A stretch of DNA of 64,000 nt. Origin: Chrysemys picta bellii (taxonomy: Eukaryota > Chordata > Testudines > Emydidae). The notes below the pieces were generated by a model. The model was not told the origin of the DNA. It was given only the letters and a program-made list of their open reading frames with translations, and did no database searches. Shown here piece after piece: positions 45,696 to 56,840 of this stretch. Position 1 is the first letter of the stretch; every line of letters begins with the position of its first letter. The translations under genes and the position numbers were made by a program. The stretch spans positions 60,888,081 to 60,952,080 of the forward strand of contig NC_088792.1 of the NCBI RefSeq assembly GCF_011386835.1. The letters are read 5' to 3'.

Positions 45696-46598
45696 TCACT
45701 TGTTAATGGCATTTTTACAATTTCCTGTAGAGACCACATGAAGGTCAAGGGGAGCTTTATGAAAAAGTCTGACACACTCTCATGCTTCTAAAAGCTGGAA
45801 CCGAATTAACACATTGCTCACCTCTGCTGTCACTGAATGGAGAAACTCCCAGCCGCGCGATCCAAAGAGAACAAGGCTTCTTACTAATATGCAGCCTCTG
45901 ACATCTCTCTTCCTAGTCATTGGGTGACCAACAATTCCCGTCAGAGATTTTCTCTCTTTTTTTCAATCATTCCCCATAAAGCTTTTCCCAAAGGTTTTCC
46001 CATAAAGCTTTTCACTGCATGTGGAAATGCCGGGTAGAACTTTGTCAATCGCTTTTAGCTGCAGGACTTGGTTAACCTAGATGATTTATCATTAATAATA
46101 ATAATAATTAATAATAGTTTGTGTTGTGCAAGTGTCTAAAGGCTCCAGTCAGGATTGAAACTGCATTGTGCTAGGTACTCTACAAACACGTAGGAAGACC
46201 GTTCCTATCCCAAACAGCCAAGATGTGGAAAGTGGGTTGACAGACACGAGGAGGGAAGCGGGCATAGAGAATACATGGTTAGACCACTAGTGCCCTACGC
46301 AACTTCCAAATCATCTCAAGTAGTTTTGTTCCCCTGTTGAACATGTGAAAATCACCAGTACCTGACTGTCATTCAACTAAGTCATCAATGGTTGCATAAT
46401 TTTTTTTAAAGATTTGCAGCAGAAGTGAATTTTGAGAAAATAGTTGGAAACTCTTCCACTTGTGTATGTTCATTTTATTATGTTTCTCATGTGTCTGTCT
46501 TTTTAGATTGATTATTCTTTGGGCCAAAACTCTGTTTTTGGAAAGAGACTAGCATATTTTGGATTCAACCATAATCTAAATAATAATAATAATTAATT
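45696..46598. other. No gene; one old repeat fragment
   Basis: At about 46100-46210 the words GTGCAAGTGTCTAAAGGCTC and GTGCTAGGTACTCTACAAAC match an old amniote interspersed repeat I could not name. The rest is unique-looking, with (AAT)n runs near 46090 and 46580. Confidence 0.45.
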
Positions 46599-48157
46599 AG
46601 GTCTGTCAATTAATTGCAGATAACTCATATTATTAACTCAAAAAATTAATTGTAATTAATCACACTTATAACAATAGAATACCAATTGAAATTTATTAAA
46701 TATTTGTGAACCCTTTTCTACATTTTCAATATTGGTTTCAATTACAACAGACTACGAAGTGCACAGTGCTCACTTTATATTATTATTTTTGATTACAAAT
46801 ATATGCACTCTAAAAATAATAAACAAAAGAAATAGTATTTTTCAATTCACCTCATACAAGTATTGAAGTGCAACCTCTTTATCATGAAAGTGTAACTTAG
46901 AAATGCAGATTTTTTTTTTTGGTTACATAACTGCACTCAAAAGCAAAACAGTGTAAAACTTCAGAGCCTACAAGTCCACTCAGTCCTACTTCTTATTCTG
47001 CCAATTGCTAAGACAAACAAGTTTGTTTATATTGACGGGAGATACTACTGCCTACTTCTTATTTACAATGTCACCTGAAAGTGAGACCAGGCATTCACGT
47101 GGCACTTTTGGAGCTGTTGTTGCAAGATATTTACATGCCAGATATTCTAAACATTCTTATGCCCCTTCATGCTTCGGCCATCATTCCAGAGGACATGCTT
47201 CCATGCTGATGATGCTCGTTAAAATAATAATGCATCAATTAAATTTGTGACTGTATTCCTTGGGGGGAGAATTGTATGTCTCCTGCTCCGTTTTACTGGC
47301 ATTCTGCATATATTTCATATTATAGCTGTTTCAGATGATGACCCAGCACATGTTCGTTTTAAGAACACTTTCACAGCAGATTTGACAAAACGCAAAGAGG
47401 GTACTGATGTTAGATTTCTAAAAATAGCTACAGCACTCGACCCAAGGTTTAAGAATCTGAAGTGCCCTCCAAAATTTGAGAGGGACGAGGTGTGGAGCAT
47501 GGTTTTAGAAGTCTTAAAAGAGCAACATTCTGATGTGGAAACTATAGAACCCAAAAAAGAAAATGAACCTTCTGCTGTTGGCATATGACTGAGATGATGA
47601 AAATGAACATGCATCAGTCCACACTGCTTTGGATTGTTATTGAGCAGAACCCGTCATCAGTATGGACGCGTATCCTCTGAAATGGTGGTTGAAGCATGAA
47701 GGGATATATGAGCCTTTAACGCATCTGGCATGTAAATATCTTGCAACGCAGTTACAACAGTGCCATGCAAATGCCTATTCTCACTTTCAGGTGACATTGT
47801 GAACAAGAAGCAGGCAGCATTATTATCTCCTGCAAATTGTAACCAGCCTTATTTTTAAGTTCAACTTTCATGATAAAGAGATTGCACTACAGTACTTTTA
47901 TGAGGTAAATTGAAAAATACAGTTTTTTTTGCTTTTTACGGTGCAAATATTTTTAATGAAAAATAAATATAAAGTGAGCACTGTACACTTTGTATTCTGT
48001 GTTGTAATTGAAATTAATATATTTGAAAAGGTAGCAAACATCCAAAAATATTTAAAATAAATGGTATTTGATTGTTGTTTAACAGCACGATTAACCATGA
48101 TAAATTTTTTATCACATTATTAATTGTGATTATTTTTTTAACTCGCTTTACAGGCCT
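46599..48157. mobile_element. hAT foldback element, copy 2, both ends present
   Basis: Starts AGGTCTGTCAATTAATTG and ends with the inverse, CGCTTTACAGGCCT. The arms are long inverted repeats: words of the left arm (e.g. GATATTTACATGCCAGATAT near 47126, TCACCTGAAAGTGAGA near 47069) recur reversed in the right arm (GGCATGTAAATATCTTGC near 47728, TCTCACTTTCAGGTGAC). The loop between them holds a transposase remnant. TSD cannot be fixed in the AAT-rich flanks. Confidence 0.85.
47247..47588 (+). pseudogene. hAT transposase fragment
   Basis: A 113-residue open frame. From about residue 27 it is a hAT (Charlie/ZBED-like) transposase piece with FTADLTKRKEGTDVRFLKIA and TALDPRFKNLK, the ALDPRFK block found before the C-terminal dimerisation region. 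An acidic segment follows and the frame stops at 47588. The catalytic D-D-E parts and the rest of the dimerisation domain are missing. It is retained as filler between the element's inverted arms. Confidence 0.8.
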
Positions 48158-49143
48158 AATAATAGTTAATAAATAATAATAATAATTAATAATAACCAGC
48201 AGTTTGTTTGACCTGCCATCAAGGCTAAGGTCCTATACACTGTGTCTCTTCAGATGGTGAAGTTTTCAGAACTATCCAATTTAGTCATCTTAGTATTTAT
48301 ATTTATCTTTTCGCATGAGGAATTCATTTTTCTAGTCAATGTCAACAATACCAAATGATTTCTCTAGAAATGGGGGAAACAGGCGACAGTCCGAACTTTA
48401 AATTTATGCAGAACTATCATTGGCTTCAAAAGGCTGAGATAACATTTCAACAAAGTATGGAACTCCCTTTGTGACCAGAAGAAGTCCACCATACCCAGCT
48501 GTTCTCCACTAAGAAATTCCAAGGAGGACCAGTGTATGTGTGTGTTGTGGAGAGGGTTGTGAGCAGACTGTACCCTGTTAAGAGATGTAGAACTGGGTGT
48601 ACTTCCCTTGCTTTCAGAGGAGCTCAGGAGGGAATTCTCCCATCTTAAGGCAGAATGCATCATGGTGATTGCTCTGGTTTGATGCAGCTGCGTACTTCCC
48701 ATAACTGTGGCCTATGGCTAACAGGCATGACCTGGCCCTAAATGAAACATAACAAAACATTTTGTGTGTACCTATATTTGCTGGAAGGCACAATCAAGGC
48801 AGTTTTAGATCTCCCCAAAAATGTACAGAAATACGCAGAAGCACAAGTTGCCAACAAATGTTTTATTTTCAGAACTGTTTTTTGGATTGTCTTGTCTTTT
48901 GCATTGCTGTGATGCAAACATCCAAGAAATTGAACGATGTGGTTAATAACTGAAGAACTACTGGCTGTTGTGAGGGGATTACACAGTGTGTGATCCAGAG
49001 TGTTTCTTCATATTTAGAATGTACAGAATAATACAAAAAAGATGTAAAATAAATATAACAGTATGTACAGTTGTTTACACTACAGTCCAAATCCATGTAA
49101 ATAATACTGTATGTATATTACATACAATATTTTAAAATATCCA
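48158..49143. other. No recognised feature (about 1 kb)
   Basis: AAT-rich run just after the hAT element, then unique-looking DNA. The minus-strand frame 48364-48702 has no motif. Confidence 0.45.
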
Positions 49144-49157
49144 CCAGTTCATATTTG

Positions 49158-50011
49158 CAAAAACAAGAAGGAGTCCTTGTGGCACCTTAGAGACTAAAAC
49201 ATTTATTGGGGCATAAGCTTTTGTGAGCTAGAACCCACTTCATCAGATGCATGGAGTGAAAAATACAGGAGCAGGTATAAATACATGAAAGGATGGGGGA
49301 TGCTTTATCAAGTGTGAGGTCAGTCTAATGAAATAAATCAATTAACAGTGGGATACCAAGGGAGGAAAAATAACGTTTGAAGTGGTAAGAGAGTGGCCCA
49401 TTACAGACAGTTGACAAGAAGGTGAATAACAGTAGAGAGAAATTAGTATTGCGGAAATTAAGTTTAGGTTTTGTAATGACCCAACCACTCCCAGTCTTTA
49501 TTCAGGCCTAATCTGATAGTATCCCATTTGCAAATTAATTCCAGTTCTGCAGTTTCACATTGGAGTCCGTTTTTTAAGTGAAGCTTTAGAACTGGAATTG
49601 ATTTGCAAACTCGATACCATCAGATTAGGCCTGAATCCAAAGTGAACTTAATTTCCCGAATACTAATCTAAACTTAATTTCCCCAATACTAATTTCTCCC
49701 TATTGTTATTCACACCTTCTTGTCAACTGTCTGTAATGGGCCACTCTCTTACCACTTCAAAAGTTATTTTTCCTCCCTTGGTATCCCGCTGTTAATTGAT
49801 TTATCTCGTTAGATTGACCTCACACTTGGTAAAGCAACCCCCATCCTTCCATTATTTATATCTGCTCCTGTATTTTTCACTCCATGCATCTGATGATGTG
49901 AATTCTAGCCCAGGAAAGCTTATGCCCAAATAAATTTGTTAGTCTCTAAGGTGCCACAAGAACTCCTTGTTGTTTTTGCTGATACAGACTAACATGGCTA
50001 CCACCCTAAAA
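49158..50011 (+). mobile_element. Palindromic retroposon, 854 bp, 14-bp TSD
   Basis: Two arms of about 400 bp are inverted copies of each other (e.g. GTGGCACCTTAGAGACTAA at 49180 and TTAGTCTCTAAGGTGCCAC near 49940), with the centre near 49575. Beyond the right arm is a 40-bp tail, CTGATACAGACTAACATGGC to ACCCTAAAA. The 14-bp TSD CCAGTTCATATTTG is identical at 49144-49157 and 50012-50025. Variable-length TSD and A-ending tail suggest LINE-driven insertion, plus strand. Confidence 0.85.
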
Positions 50012-50025
50012 CCAGTTCATATTTG

Positions 50026-52549
50026 TCTTTACTCATACTATACGGAGTAGTAAGGACTTTGTTTAAATCTGATCTGATTAAACAGCGTATCAGAAACTAT
50101 GACAATAAGAGATTGCGCTGAGACAAAAACTATATTAAGATGGGCTTAAGGTTGAGTATTCATAGCAGTAATTTAGGGTAAGATACTTTACAGGGATGTT
50201 GTAATTGTCCTCAAAACAAGCAATAGAAACTCAAGAAAGTCAAAGTTCAATTTAAAAAAAATCTAAACCTGTTAAAAGTGTGGAAATCCTCAGGTAAGGC
50301 ACTCAAGCAATCTTACTTTATCCTGATTAAACTGATTATTAAAGACATTAGATTTTTCTTTATTTTGAACTCATGGGATATGGTGGTCCTAAGCAGCTCC
50401 TGTAGAGGGAGAATCCTCCCATAGCCAGTTGTGATTACTTTATGTCCCCTATATGCCACTAGAGTGGCATACAGGAGCTGGGATCGGAATTGGCCTTCTT
50501 GTTTTTGTTGAGTACTTTATAGGTGATATGTGTTTGTGGGATGGCTGAGTGGAGAATGAAAATATGCGACTTTCTAGGCAAAGCTGTATTTTTTTTGGAA
50601 GAAGGAAAGTCTGTGGGCAAAGAAATGAGACCACACGAGAGGCTCTGATTTTGTGGCTGGAAATGCTTTCTGAAGATTTAGGGTTGAATTCTGCAGCCTT
50701 TTATTATGCAATTTCCCATTAAAGCCAAGGGACAAATTCTGGGCTCCTTACATTTCCTCCATCCCCATCATGAAATGAACTAGCTTGGCTATTTAAGTGC
50801 AGGGAATAGGACCTTTTCCCAGGAGGGCTGGTCATCAGGGCTTACATACAAGAGGTATCATTGGTTTAACTAATTGTACAATCCCATCCAACCCCCTGGG
50901 TACATACTCCGGCAGCTGCCCTGACCATACTGTTATTTTTAGGAGCTAGCTCAAGCACAGCTAGCATGTGTACATCTACCCAAGCTGGGAATCACCCCTC
51001 GCAGCTGCTGTATAGATGCGCTCTGTATGGGTAACTAACATCACATTGGCACGTGTTCACATGACATCTATGTGTGATGGTTAACGCGACTAACCAGACT
51101 GAATAGACAACTTGTAATAACAAAGGTTAATTTCTTTCTTAAGATCCTATGCATGATTAAAAGAAGCCACTGAAAAAAAATGTAGGAATTTCCTATGATT
51201 CATCAAACCGTTCGCTCCCTTCCCACCTGCTCATCACTAACCAACTTTTGTTTACTTACAAAACTTTTTCAAGGTGTATACCTCTCCAAAAGTGATTATG
51301 TCTGCTTCACAAGGATGTATCAGACATTTACTTGTAACAAGCAAGCTCATGAATATATTTACATAGTAGGAACATTTAAAATGATTACTAAAATGTAATT
51401 CATTAGTATGGATGCAGAAAGATTTTATTAGTGTCAAGTATCACTGCCATGTCATGAAATTGAATGCATGAATGAAAAACAATTGCAAATGTTATTTAAA
51501 AAGTGGTGGGGAGGAATGAAAAACATAACATTGGAAAACCCCTAAAAGGATTGGCACACAGGTATGGAAAAAGTTGCTTCAGGTCTCAAAGTGTGTGTGA
51601 AATAAGAAAGTGGAAAAAAAATAGGAATGTGAGTCTTAATAGGGAACCCTGTTTATTCCAACTAAAACTACATTACCAAGTATTAAAAGTAAATCACGTT
51701 ACAGAGGTTTCTTCACTTCACTCTTGCATCATAAAAGTGACCCATTAAATTTTTGTTTTCATGCTCACTGTTGCCGATGTGTTATGCACTTCATTTATAG
51801 TAAATAAAACACTAAGCCCATTAATACTGCATAAATTGATAGTGGTTTGATCCAGTTTCCTCTGAAGCAACAAAAACTAAATTGCCAGGTGTGTTCATAT
51901 GAATAGCAGATATGAAAATGAGAATTCTACTTATCACCTGAGGGGGAAGGTTCATAAGAATGGGCAAGTTGTTGGTAAGAATTATCACAGAAGTGGTTTG
52001 TTTTAAACAGAAGTTTTACTTAAAATTGTTCAAAGATCAAAATAATGTCCCACCAGCACACCCAAGAGAAAAAAAATTCTGTATCCCAGGCTCTCTGGTT
52101 ATTCATTCAGTCATTCTTGTAAAATGTTCTGGGCGCTACTGCTGCTGTAATCTACAATAACTTTCCCATTTTATATACTCAATAACAATAACTCTGCTTT
52201 TCAGAGCTTTACTCCTGCATCTACCCCTCCAAAAGCCAGGGAACTGATTTTTCCTCATCCTAGAAATACTCACCAACAGCATGCCTGTAAAATGTGTGAA
52301 ACCATTTATTCCCTATTGCGCTTGGGGTCTGAATCCCACTGTGTTGGTGTTGTTGGTTTTTTGTTCCAAGGTGGACCCCAAAGACTATTTCTAGAGGCTG
52401 GTATTCTGACCCAGAAATCCCTTCCTGGCATACCAGACATTCAACACCTGCTCCCCTTTTAAAGTACTGCTTCCTCCAATAATTACAGACAGGTACAAAA
52501 CTTTGCCACCTCCCTATCTACCCTCTTTTCCAGATCATTTATGAACATA
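50026..52549. other. No recognised gene (about 2.5 kb)
   Basis: AT-rich, unique-looking DNA. No motif in the short frames at 51195-51398, 51503-51748 or 51960-52160. Confidence 0.45.
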
Positions 52550-52672
52550 CCTCTACTCCAATATAACGCGGACCAATATAACATGAATTTGGATATAACG
52601 CGGTAAAGCAGCGCTCGGGGGGGGGCGGGGCTGCGTGCTCCAGTGGATCAAAGCAAGTTCGATATAACGTGG
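52550..52672. mobile_element. Half of a Tigger-like MITE, interrupted
   Basis: CCTCTACTCCAATATAACGC at the left, then GATATAACGCGGTAAAGCAG and CAAGTTCGATATAACGTGG. These are the repeated ATATAACG words of a common turtle MITE. The element breaks off at 52672, where the next LTR starts. Its other half should lie past the window end. Confidence 0.7.
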
Positions 52673-52767
52673 TGTGACAGACCCAGACCAGTGGGGTACA
52701 GAAGTCTGGTAGAGGGCAAATATATGGGTCACTGGATGAGTAGTTTTCTGTTCCCTGAGTGACCAGA
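52673..52767 (+). mobile_element. LTR, left part (interrupted)
   Basis: TGTGACAGACCCAGACCAGT at its start is a typical LTR beginning. It runs to 52767 and is cut there by the Tx1-like LINE. Its last 23 bases (52745-52767) are duplicated at 60986-61008. I recall this LTR family from turtle DNA; from recall, the sequence should continue just as it does at 61009. Orientation is tentative. Confidence 0.75.
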
Positions 52768-52788
52768 CCTATTGGGATCCAGGAAGTG

Positions 52789-52805
52789 GGCGGGCAAAGC
52801 CCGCC
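52789..52805 (-). other. 3' UTR hairpin of the LINE
   Basis: GGCGGGC, loop AAA, GCCCGCC: a perfect 7-bp stem about 20 bp from the 3' terminus. In LINEs that lack poly(A), such terminal stems are often the site recognised by the reverse transcriptase. Confidence 0.75.
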
Positions 52806-52907
52806 TACTGCTAAAGGATCCCCCCCAGCCTAAGGGGGCGTCCACAGGACCTGGAGACCAAAAAATTACTGGGGACAACTAATAAAAGAACAGGGACAGG
52901 AGTGAGG

Positions 52908-54107
52908 TCAAAGGGTCAAACGTAGCGAACTAGACAGGGACACCAAGCAGAGAACCCCGGACAGCGCCCACTTCTCCTCGAAGGCGTCAAGGAAGCCAGT
53001 GGACGCCGCCCAGAGGAACTCTTCCCTGATACGTGAAAGAACGGAGGACCTGAAATACGCCCCACAGTCACAGGAAACTCCATCGGCCAACCTCCTCACT
53101 CTGGTTTTATAGATGGCCAGTTTCGCTAGGGCCAGAAGGAGGTTGACCAGGAGGTCCCGCGACTTTGTGGGGTGAACGATAGGGAGTGCATAAATAAAAA
53201 GGTGAGGAGAAAAGTGCAACCAAAATCTTAACAAAATATCCGTGAGGAGCCAGAGTAGGGGCTGCAGCCTGGAGCACTCCAGGTAAACATTCGCAAGGGT
53301 CTCCCTCATGCCGCAAAAGGGGCAGGTGTCTGGGATAGGGGTAAACCGCACCAAGTACATGCCCGTACTCAAGGCTCCGTGAAGGAGCCACCAACTGATG
53401 TCCCCGGTGGGCTTCAGAATCAGAGCAGAATAAAGGCTGGCCCACCGGGGCTCCTCACCCTCCAGAGGTGGCAGAAGGTCCCGCCTCTTCGTATCGGGGC
53501 GGGACGCGAGGGTGAGGACGTGAAGAACATGGAGCATGAGCGTGTATAGATGATTCCTTGGCGCGGTCCGGAACAGAACCGGCTGCAGATGGTGCAGCCG
53601 GCTCATGGCGAATGGACAGGGAGGGGGCTGGTTGGGTCCACGGGGCACGGGCCCGATGAAAAGGTCTGGAGGGCTCTGAGTGGAGGGTGGGCAGGGCGTG
53701 CCCTCTCGCAGGACCCGGTCGAGATAGTCCCGAGCAGCGGGCGGCAAAGCGGCCCTCACCTCCTGAAGTACGTGCCGGGGAGTACGAGGTCTGGAGAGCC
53801 CCATGCGCTGAGCGAGCGTCAGGGGATCCAGCCAGTCTCCCCGGTCGTAGTCCAGGAGGTCTCCGACTTTGGTGACTTCAGCTAGGACCAACCTCTGGCG
53901 CACCATGGGGGACTCCGCCACCTGCACACGAAGCTGGGGGTTGTATAGCACGGCTCCGTGAGGAGATCTGCCCCCACGGCGGCCGCCACGGACCTGGTCA
54001 CTGAAAACAGTTTCCAGGTCCAGAGGAGGTCCTGGTAGAAGACGGGCAGCTCGGAGAGGCCTCGTGGAAGACCTCTCGGATGGAGACAAAGGAGCTGCCG
54101 GAGACAA
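52908..54107 (-). pseudogene. LINE ORF2 C-terminal region
   Basis: The 399-residue frame continues the reverse transcriptase protein after a frameshift near 53.95 kb; the in-register part starts around residue 52. It has a long helical region, then DTCPFCGMRETLANVYLEC, a C-x2-C...C motif like the C-terminal knuckle of Tx1-type ORF2 proteins (a histidine is replaced by asparagine or valine here). The segment after it is leucine-rich. Ends at 52908, 140 bp before the element 3' end. In its first part an 18-bp unit is duplicated in tandem (54082-54117). Confidence 0.82.
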
Positions 54108-55738
54108 AGGAGCTGCCGGTCATATCGGAGCCCTCGGAAGCGGCGCAGGAAGGCGTGCGCCAATACGCTCCATGCCGGACTACCTGCACCATAAAGGAGC
54201 CTCTGCGGGGCCTGGAGGTGGAAGATGTGGACCTGAGCGTGCAGACACTTCAGGCCCTGCCCTCCCTCCTCCAGGGGTAGATGGAGAACCCCCGCAGAGA
54301 CCCAGTGCAGTCTTGACCAAAAGAACTCCAGAATCAACATCCGGAGGGTGATCAGGAAGCCCGTGGCCGGGACCAGGGTGTTGAGCCGGTACCAGAGCAT
54401 GGACAGGACTAGTTGATTGAGCACCAGTGCTCTCCCTCGAAGGGAGAGACACTGAAGCAGTCCTGTCCATTTCCGGAGCCGCTCCGACACTCTGCCCTCT
54501 AAACCTAGCCAGTTCTCTGGCGGAGACGGATGCGTGGCAGAAAGATAAACGCCGAGATAGAGCAGCGGACCCACGCTCCACCGGATGGCCTGAAGCGCGG
54601 GTGGGAGGGAGCTCGCGTGCCACCCGTCCCCTACCACCAGGCCAGAGCTCTTGACCCAGTTAACGCGGGCGGAGGAGGCCGGCGAATAGATTGTCTGGCA
54701 GGCCTCCACCCGCACCAAGTCGCCCGGGTCCTGGACCACGAGGAGCACGTCGTCGGCGTACGCCGACAGGACCAGCTGCAGCTCTGGCTCCCGCAGCACC
54801 AACCCTGCCAACCTCCTACGGAGGAGACAGAGGAAGGGCTCGATCACCAGAGCATACAGATGGCCCGAGAGGGGGCACCCTTGACATACTCCTCGCCCAA
54901 AGATGACCGGTTCGGTCAGGGTCCAGTTGAGCCTGACCAAACACTCTGCGGAGGCGTACAGCACCTGGAGAAAACCCACAAACTGGGGCCCGAAGCCAAA
55001 CGCTTGCAGAGTGCCCAGGAGATACCCGTGGTCCACCCTGTCGAACGCCTTCTCCTGATCCATGGACAGGAGGGCGAACGACAGACCATCCCTACACTCG
55101 AGTTCCAAGAGGTCCCGGACAAGATACAAGTTGTTGAAGATGGTGCGGCCCGGGATGGTGTAGGTCTGGTCTGGGTGAATCACGTCCACCAACACGGACC
55201 CTAGCCGCAGCGAGATGGCCTTCGCTACGATTTTATAGTCCGTGCTGAGGAGCGAGATGGGACGCCAATTCCATAAATCGCGGAGGTCCCCCTTCTTCGG
55301 CAATAAGGTCAGCACGGCTCGCCTGCACGAAAGAGGGAGGACCCCGCCCTGCAAGGACTCGGCCCAGACGGTGACAAGGTCCGGGCCGAGGACGTCCCAA
55401 AACACGTGGTAGAACTCCACGGTCAGCCCGTCCATGCCCGGAGATTTATTGGTGGGCATGTGGCGGAGGGCTTCCGAGAACTCGGCCAGAGCGAGAGGCA
55501 GCTCCAGCCGGTCTCGGTCGCCCGCGCTGACCGTCGGGAGTTCATCCCAGAGCATTCTGCAAGCGTTAGGATCGGTCGGATCCGGGGAGAAAAGGCCTGC
55601 GTAGAAGGCCCTGGCCCTCCCGCACATTTCTGCCGGATCCGTGAGGGGGGTGCCATCCTCTGCTAGAAGGCAGGTGACGTGCTTTTTAGCCCCCCTCTTT
55701 TTCTCCAGGGCGTAGAAGAAGCGGGAACCGCGATCCAT
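53882..55738 (-). pseudogene. LINE ORF2 reverse transcriptase
   Basis: An uninterrupted 618-codon frame. Motifs in order: KSPGMDGLTVEFY, WRPISLLSTDYKIVAKAI, FALLSMDQEKAFDRVDHGYL (first catalytic aspartate), GVCQGCPLSGHLYAL, AYADDVLLVV (catalytic YADD), then thumb segments with GPLLYLGVYL. All residues needed for polymerisation look present. The frame joins the endonuclease upstream through a single in-frame TGA near 55.78 kb, probably a decayed CGA, and shifts phase near 53.95 kb, giving a wrong tail of about 25 residues before the stop. This is the best-preserved enzyme in the window. Confidence 0.93.
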
Positions 55739-55777
55739 CTCCCGAAGGAGGCGGATGCGGGATTGAACAAAGGCACA

Positions 55778-56840
55778 TCAGGCCCGATGGTCCTCGAGGG
55801 TCCGCAGCTCTTCCCGCTTCTCCTGGCACGCTCTGCAGAGGGATGGATCACCGGGGCTGGCGGCCAGACGCCTCTCCAGCTCTAAGACCTCCCGTTCCAA
55901 CTGCCCTATCACCGCATCCCTCCGTCGGCTGGCGCCCTGGGTGTAGTCACGGCAGAAGAGCCGGGCGCGCACCTTCCCCAGGTCCCACCACCGTCGCGCT
56001 GAGGGAAAGGCGCACCGCTGCCCTCGCCAGGCTAGCCAGAACTCCCAGAAGGACGCCAGGAAGCCCACATCCTCCAACAAGCTATTATTAAAGTGCCAAT
56101 AGGCCGGCCCCGGCCTCTCTGCCCAGAGAGAGGCTGTCACGGTGGCTAGATAGTGATCTGAAAAAGGGGCCGGCCGGACGCTGGAGGAGTGGGCCCGGGA
56201 AAGATGGAAGCGTGACATATAGATGCAGTCCAACCGGGAGTGGTACGACCGATGGACCTCCACCCGGACAAAAGTGAATGTCAAAACGTCATCCGGGTGG
56301 TGGTCGCGCCAGACGTCCACCAGGGAGTGATGTTCGATGATCTCCCGGAGGACGTCCGCGGCGGCCTGGTGCTGCTCGGTCCCCGAGCGGTCCCATTCCT
56401 CAAGGGTGGCGTTAAAGTCCCCGCCCAGGACCAGGCACTCGCGAGGATCCAAGGTGCCGAGGAAGGCGGACGCCTGCTGATAAAACACAATCTTTCCGGG
56501 CCCAATGTCGGGGCGTAAACGTTGACGAGATTAACTACAAGCCCCTCCATGCGGAAGTGCAGCAGGCGGCCCGGCACAGCCTCTGTGACCCCCAGCACCT
56601 CGGGCCGTAGGTTGGGGGAGAACAGGGTCACCACTCCAGCCGTACAAACTGTGAGGTGGCTAAAATAGACCCTGTCCCCCAACTCCAGCCGCCAGCTAGC
56701 TTCAGCGGCCGGATCCGTATGGGTCTCCTGCAGGAAAATCACAGAGTACCCCCCTCCCGAAGGAAGGAGAGCACCTGGCTCCTGCGGAGACCCATCCTAC
56801 AGCCCCGGGTGTTTAATGTTGCAAAGATGATTGGTGCCAT
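55778..56840 (-). pseudogene. LINE ORF2 start and endonuclease
   Basis: ORF2 begins at the ATG at 56840 (MAPIIFATLNTRGCRMGLRR). A missing G in a G run near 56750 shifts the frame to the one with VIFLQETHTDP (the QETH catalytic glutamate box). A second shift near 56.49 kb leads to the frame with CLVLGGDFNATLEEWD (GDFN box), a DCIYMS box, and PFSDHYLATV with the terminal SDH. All catalytic boxes of an APE-type endonuclease are visible. A basic, helical spacer follows. ORF1 overlaps this start by 28 nt. Confidence 0.9.

Noticed and set aside
45006..45706. 210- and 190-residue proline-rich plus-strand frames
   Set aside because: They come from the C-rich tandem array inside the GC-rich element; two phases are open at once, typical of composition rather than coding.
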